A stretch of DNA of 64,000 bases from Bordetella genomosp. 10 (GTDB lineage: Bacteria; Pseudomonadota; Gammaproteobacteria; Burkholderiales; Burkholderiaceae_B). A program made the translations under genes and the position numbers. Location of the stretch: NCBI RefSeq assembly GCF_002261225.1, contig NZ_NEVM01000005.1:1798001-1862000 (forward strand). Reading direction: 5' to 3'. Under the pieces are notes generated by a model, which ran no database searches, had not been told where the DNA came from, and saw only the letters and a program-made list of their open reading frames with translations. This document shows positions 62,156 to 64,000 of this stretch, in pieces. Each line of letters starts with the position of its first letter. The first letter of the stretch is position 1.

Positions 62156-63085
62156 CTAACGACGCAGCGCCTCCAGCGCCGCATCTATCGTGGTCAACGT
62201 GAAACGCACCGCGCAGCCGACCGGCGCCTGGGCGAGACGCCACAAGTCCGCCTGGATCACGGCCGCGATTTTCGGGTAGCCGCCGCAGGTATTCGCCTCC
62301 GCCATCTGTACGATCGGCTGCCCGTTCGGCGGCACCTGGACCGTTCCGGGAATGATGCCGTGCGAGAACAATTCCAGAGGATGCGCCAATTTCAGCGGTT
62401 CGCCCATCAGTCGATACCCGACACGATTCGCTTCGCTCGATATCCGGTACGAACCCTCGCGAAAATGGGCCAGGGACTCGCCGGTGAAGCAGTCGTATTC
62501 CGTTGCGGGGATGATCCTCACCCGCACGACGCCCTGCTTCAGGTCATCCAGGAAGGACACCCGTTCCGCGGGCGCGATGCCGGGATGTTCCGACAGCGCC
62601 AGCCCCGCCGATACACCCAGCGTCAGTACGTCGCCGCGCCGCAGCCCTCGCCCCTCGTAACCGCCGAAGCCCGCCTTGAGGTCGGTCGAGCGCGATCCCA
62701 ATATCTCCTGCACGTCTATCCCGCCCGAAAACGCGATATACGCACGGCAGCCCAGCCTGGGGGCCTCGATGACCAGAACCTGGCCCGGCGCGGCCCGCAC
62801 GCGGGTCCACGTCGGCACGGCCGCGCCATCGAGAGTCACGCGGCTTTGCGCGCCGGTGCAGGCGAACCAGATATCGTCTTGGACCCGCAGGCGTTGCGGA
62901 AAAACATTGATTTCGAGGGCAGCCGCGTTCGCTTCGTTGCCCACCAGTTCGTTTGCCATGACAAGCGCCGGTTCGTCCATGGCGCCGCCACGGCTCACGC
63001 CGGCACCGAGGAATCCGATGCGCCCCCGGTCCTGGACCAAATTCAACGCGCCGGACGAAAGCACTTCGATCGTTGCTTTGGCCAT
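62156..63085 (-). CDS. pxpC: Biotin-dependent carboxyltransferase-type 5-oxoprolinase subunit C (KipA-like)
   Basis: 309 residues. The N-terminal landmark is LNLVQDRGRIGFLGAGVSRGGAMDEPALVMANELVGN, then CRAYIAFSGGIDVQEILGSRST, and near the end a NGQPIVQMAEANTCGGYPKIA motif that belongs to the AHS2 domain also found in the carboxyltransferase of urea carboxylase. Starts three bases after pxpB. It forms the CT-like heterodimer with PxpB. Confidence 0.92.
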   Translation of the reverse strand: MAKATIEVLSSGALNLVQDRGRIGFLGAGVSRGGAMDEPALVMANELVGNEANAAALEINVFPQRLRVQDDIWFACTGAQSRVTLDGAAVPTWTRVRAAPGQVLVIEAPRLGCRAYIAFSGGIDVQEILGSRSTDLKAGFGGYEGRGLRRGDVLTLGVSAGLALSEHPGIAPAERVSFLDDLKQGVVRVRIIPATEYDCFTGESLAHFREGSYRISSEANRVGYRLMGEPLKLAHPLELFSHGIIPGTVQVPPNGQPIVQMAEANTCGGYPKIAAVIQADLWRLAQAPVGCAVRFTLTTIDAALEALRR

Positions 63086-63088
63086 GCC

Positions 63089-63796
63089 TCAGGAAGCCCT
63101 TACGAACCTGACGGTGTCGCCCGGCGCGAGCAGGCACGGCGGCCCGGCATGGGGATCGAAGAGTTCGGCTTCGGTCATTCCGACGAGGTGCCATCCGGAT
63201 GGCGCATCGCAAGGCTGTATGCCCGCCTGGACGCCCCCGACGATCACCGATCCCTTCGGAATCCTTACCCGCGGCTGCGTTCTCCGGGGTATTGCCAACG
63301 GCGCCGGCAATCCGCCGAGGTAAGCGAATCCCGGCATGGCGCCTATGCAGGCGACGGTATAGATGGCATTACTGTGCATCTCGACCCATTGGTCGACGCT
63401 CATACCCGCATGCGCCGCCAGGTCGGGCAGGTCTTCACCGGATTTCCCGCCATAGACGACCGGAAACACGTGCTCCCGTCCGCCTTCCCGCACACCTTGC
63501 GTTTCCGGCCAGGTTTTCAACACCAGATCCCGGACGGCTTCCGGATGCAGCGCCATGGGATCGAACAGGACGAGCAGGTTATTCACGCCCAGGACGAGTT
63601 CCGTTATTCCTTGGTCGCGGAAGGCCGATAGCGCCGCGCCCAGCGCCTGCAACCTGCGCTGGATCCGCATATCGAAGCACTCGCTACGCGGATCGAACAA
63701 CAGGCCGCCCAGCCCGAGATGGCTCAACACAGGTTCAGGCGACCGGGTGGACGACAATGCCGTCTCCAGGTCGTCGCGGATTGCGTCCAAGCTCAT
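63089..63796 (-). CDS. pxpB: 5-oxoprolinase subunit B (KipI-like, AHS1 domain)
   Basis: 235 residues. AHS1 landmarks are FPVVYGGKSGEDLPDLAAHAGMSVDQWVEMHSNAIYTVACIGAMPGFAYLGGL and AIPRRTQPRVRIPKGSVIVGGVQAGIQPCDAPSGWHLVG. This is the other half of the carboxyltransferase-type module. The first 50 residues are less typical. It follows the aminotransferase gene by 33 bases, so the operon probably starts beyond the window edge. Confidence 0.9.
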   Translation of the reverse strand: MSLDAIRDDLETALSSTRSPEPVLSHLGLGGLLFDPRSECFDMRIQRRLQALGAALSAFRDQGITELVLGVNNLLVLFDPMALHPEAVRDLVLKTWPETQGVREGGREHVFPVVYGGKSGEDLPDLAAHAGMSVDQWVEMHSNAIYTVACIGAMPGFAYLGGLPAPLAIPRRTQPRVRIPKGSVIVGGVQAGIQPCDAPSGWHLVGMTEAELFDPHAGPPCLLAPGDTVRFVRAS

Positions 63797-63829
63797 TTGC
63801 CCGAATCCCTCGTCCCATGCATTCGAGCG

Positions 63830-64000
63830 TTATTGCAAGGCGGCGCACGCCGCGCGAATGCGCAGGCAGCCCTCGGCGATGTCCTTGTCGGAGCTGGCGA
63901 AGGAAATCCGCAGGTAGGGCGACAGGCCATAAGCCGCGCCGCACACCGTCGCGACCCCGAAATCCTCGAGCAGGTACTCGGCCAGTTCGACGTCCGACTC
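63830..64000 (-). CDS. Aminotransferase, C-terminal fragment (cut by window end)
   Basis: The last 56 residues of a reading frame entering from the window edge. They contain FGVATVCGAAYGLSPYLRIS followed by FASSDKDIAEGCLRIRAA, the typical close of class I/II aspartate-aminotransferase-type enzymes (the Arg in the LRIS region binds the substrate carboxylate). It is upstream of pxpB on the same strand, so it may act on the amino acid released by ring opening. Confidence 0.75.
   Translation of the reverse strand, partial: ESDVELAEYLLEDFGVATVCGAAYGLSPYLRISFASSDKDIAEGCLRIRAACAALQ

Noticed and set aside
60841..62184. 447-codon frame joining accB with upstream sequence
   Set aside because: The N-terminal two thirds are an out-of-frame reading of pxpA; accB starts at 61302.
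1..64000. CRISPR array, rRNA genes, complete prophage, replication origin
   Set aside because: I saw no regularly spaced repeats, no rRNA sequence, no phage structural genes and no dnaA-box cluster while reading.

Overview
The window is GC-rich DNA, with coding on both strands and short gaps between genes. It looks like a chromosomal segment of a betaproteobacterium of the Bordetella/Achromobacter group (Alcaligenaceae, Burkholderiales). The main reason is the gene content: five intact Bug/TctC-type periplasmic solute-binding proteins plus one broken one, none with TctAB membrane partners; LysR, IclR and GntR regulators attached to small catabolic operons; and FecI/FecR/TonB surface signalling. 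Species cannot be fixed from the sequence alone.

Layout. 0-5.1 kb: the end of a MocR-type aminotransferase/regulator, a 984-residue protein of unknown function, and a LysR regulator. 5.2-8.9 kb: a fused CydD-CydC-like ABC exporter, divergent from that LysR gene, with a perfect inverted repeat between them. 9.1-14.1 kb: a fused HyuA-HyuB hydantoinase/oxoprolinase and a Bug protein. 14.28 kb: tRNA-Gly(GCC) with its own promoter and terminator. 14.6-31.2 kb: an accessory block of less GC-rich genes (hydrolase, flavin monooxygenase, AraC regulator), a Fur/FecI-type iron-uptake operon, a Bug/enolase-superfamily operon, broken genes, two insertion-sequence remnants and a tyrosine-integrase remnant. 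With the tRNA-Gly gene at one edge and the integrase scrap at the other, this reads as an old, decayed genomic island.

31.3-42.6 kb: a catabolic cluster (TauD-type dioxygenase, Bug, FAH-family hydrolase, enolase-superfamily enzyme, LysR, SnoaL-like protein, P-loop kinase-like protein, crotonase, CaiB-type CoA-transferase), then an opposite Bug/crotonase pair with a divergent IclR regulator. Two related 15-bp dyads link the IclR gene to the crotonase/CoA-transferase pair. 42.7-46.8 kb: a truncated dynamin-like GTPase, cyclopropane-fatty-acid synthase, a broken ChaA-type antiporter and a universal stress protein. 46.8-50.7 kb: DUF3311/sodium-solute symporter/cytosine-deaminase-like amidohydrolase operon with a divergent GntR regulator and its likely operator. 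50.9-53.4 kb: a LuxR-type regulator, a small membrane protein and a secreted lectin-like protein.

53.5-58.0 kb: an IclR regulator divergent from a CobW-type GTPase, a dihydropyrimidinase-like hydrolase and a Bug protein. Two copies of TTCGCA-N5-TGCGAA lie in the divergent gap. 58.0-64 kb: a LysR gene and an operon of aminotransferase, pxpB, pxpC, pxpA, accB, accC and a second biotinyl-like protein. This operon carries separate genes for the biotin carboxylase, biotin carrier and urea-carboxylase-type carboxyltransferase modules, and is the most interesting biochemical system here.

A recurring theme is decay by internal deletion: a Bug gene, a flavoprotein oxidoreductase, an IS3 element, a dynamin-like gene and chaA all appear to keep both ends but lack the middle.
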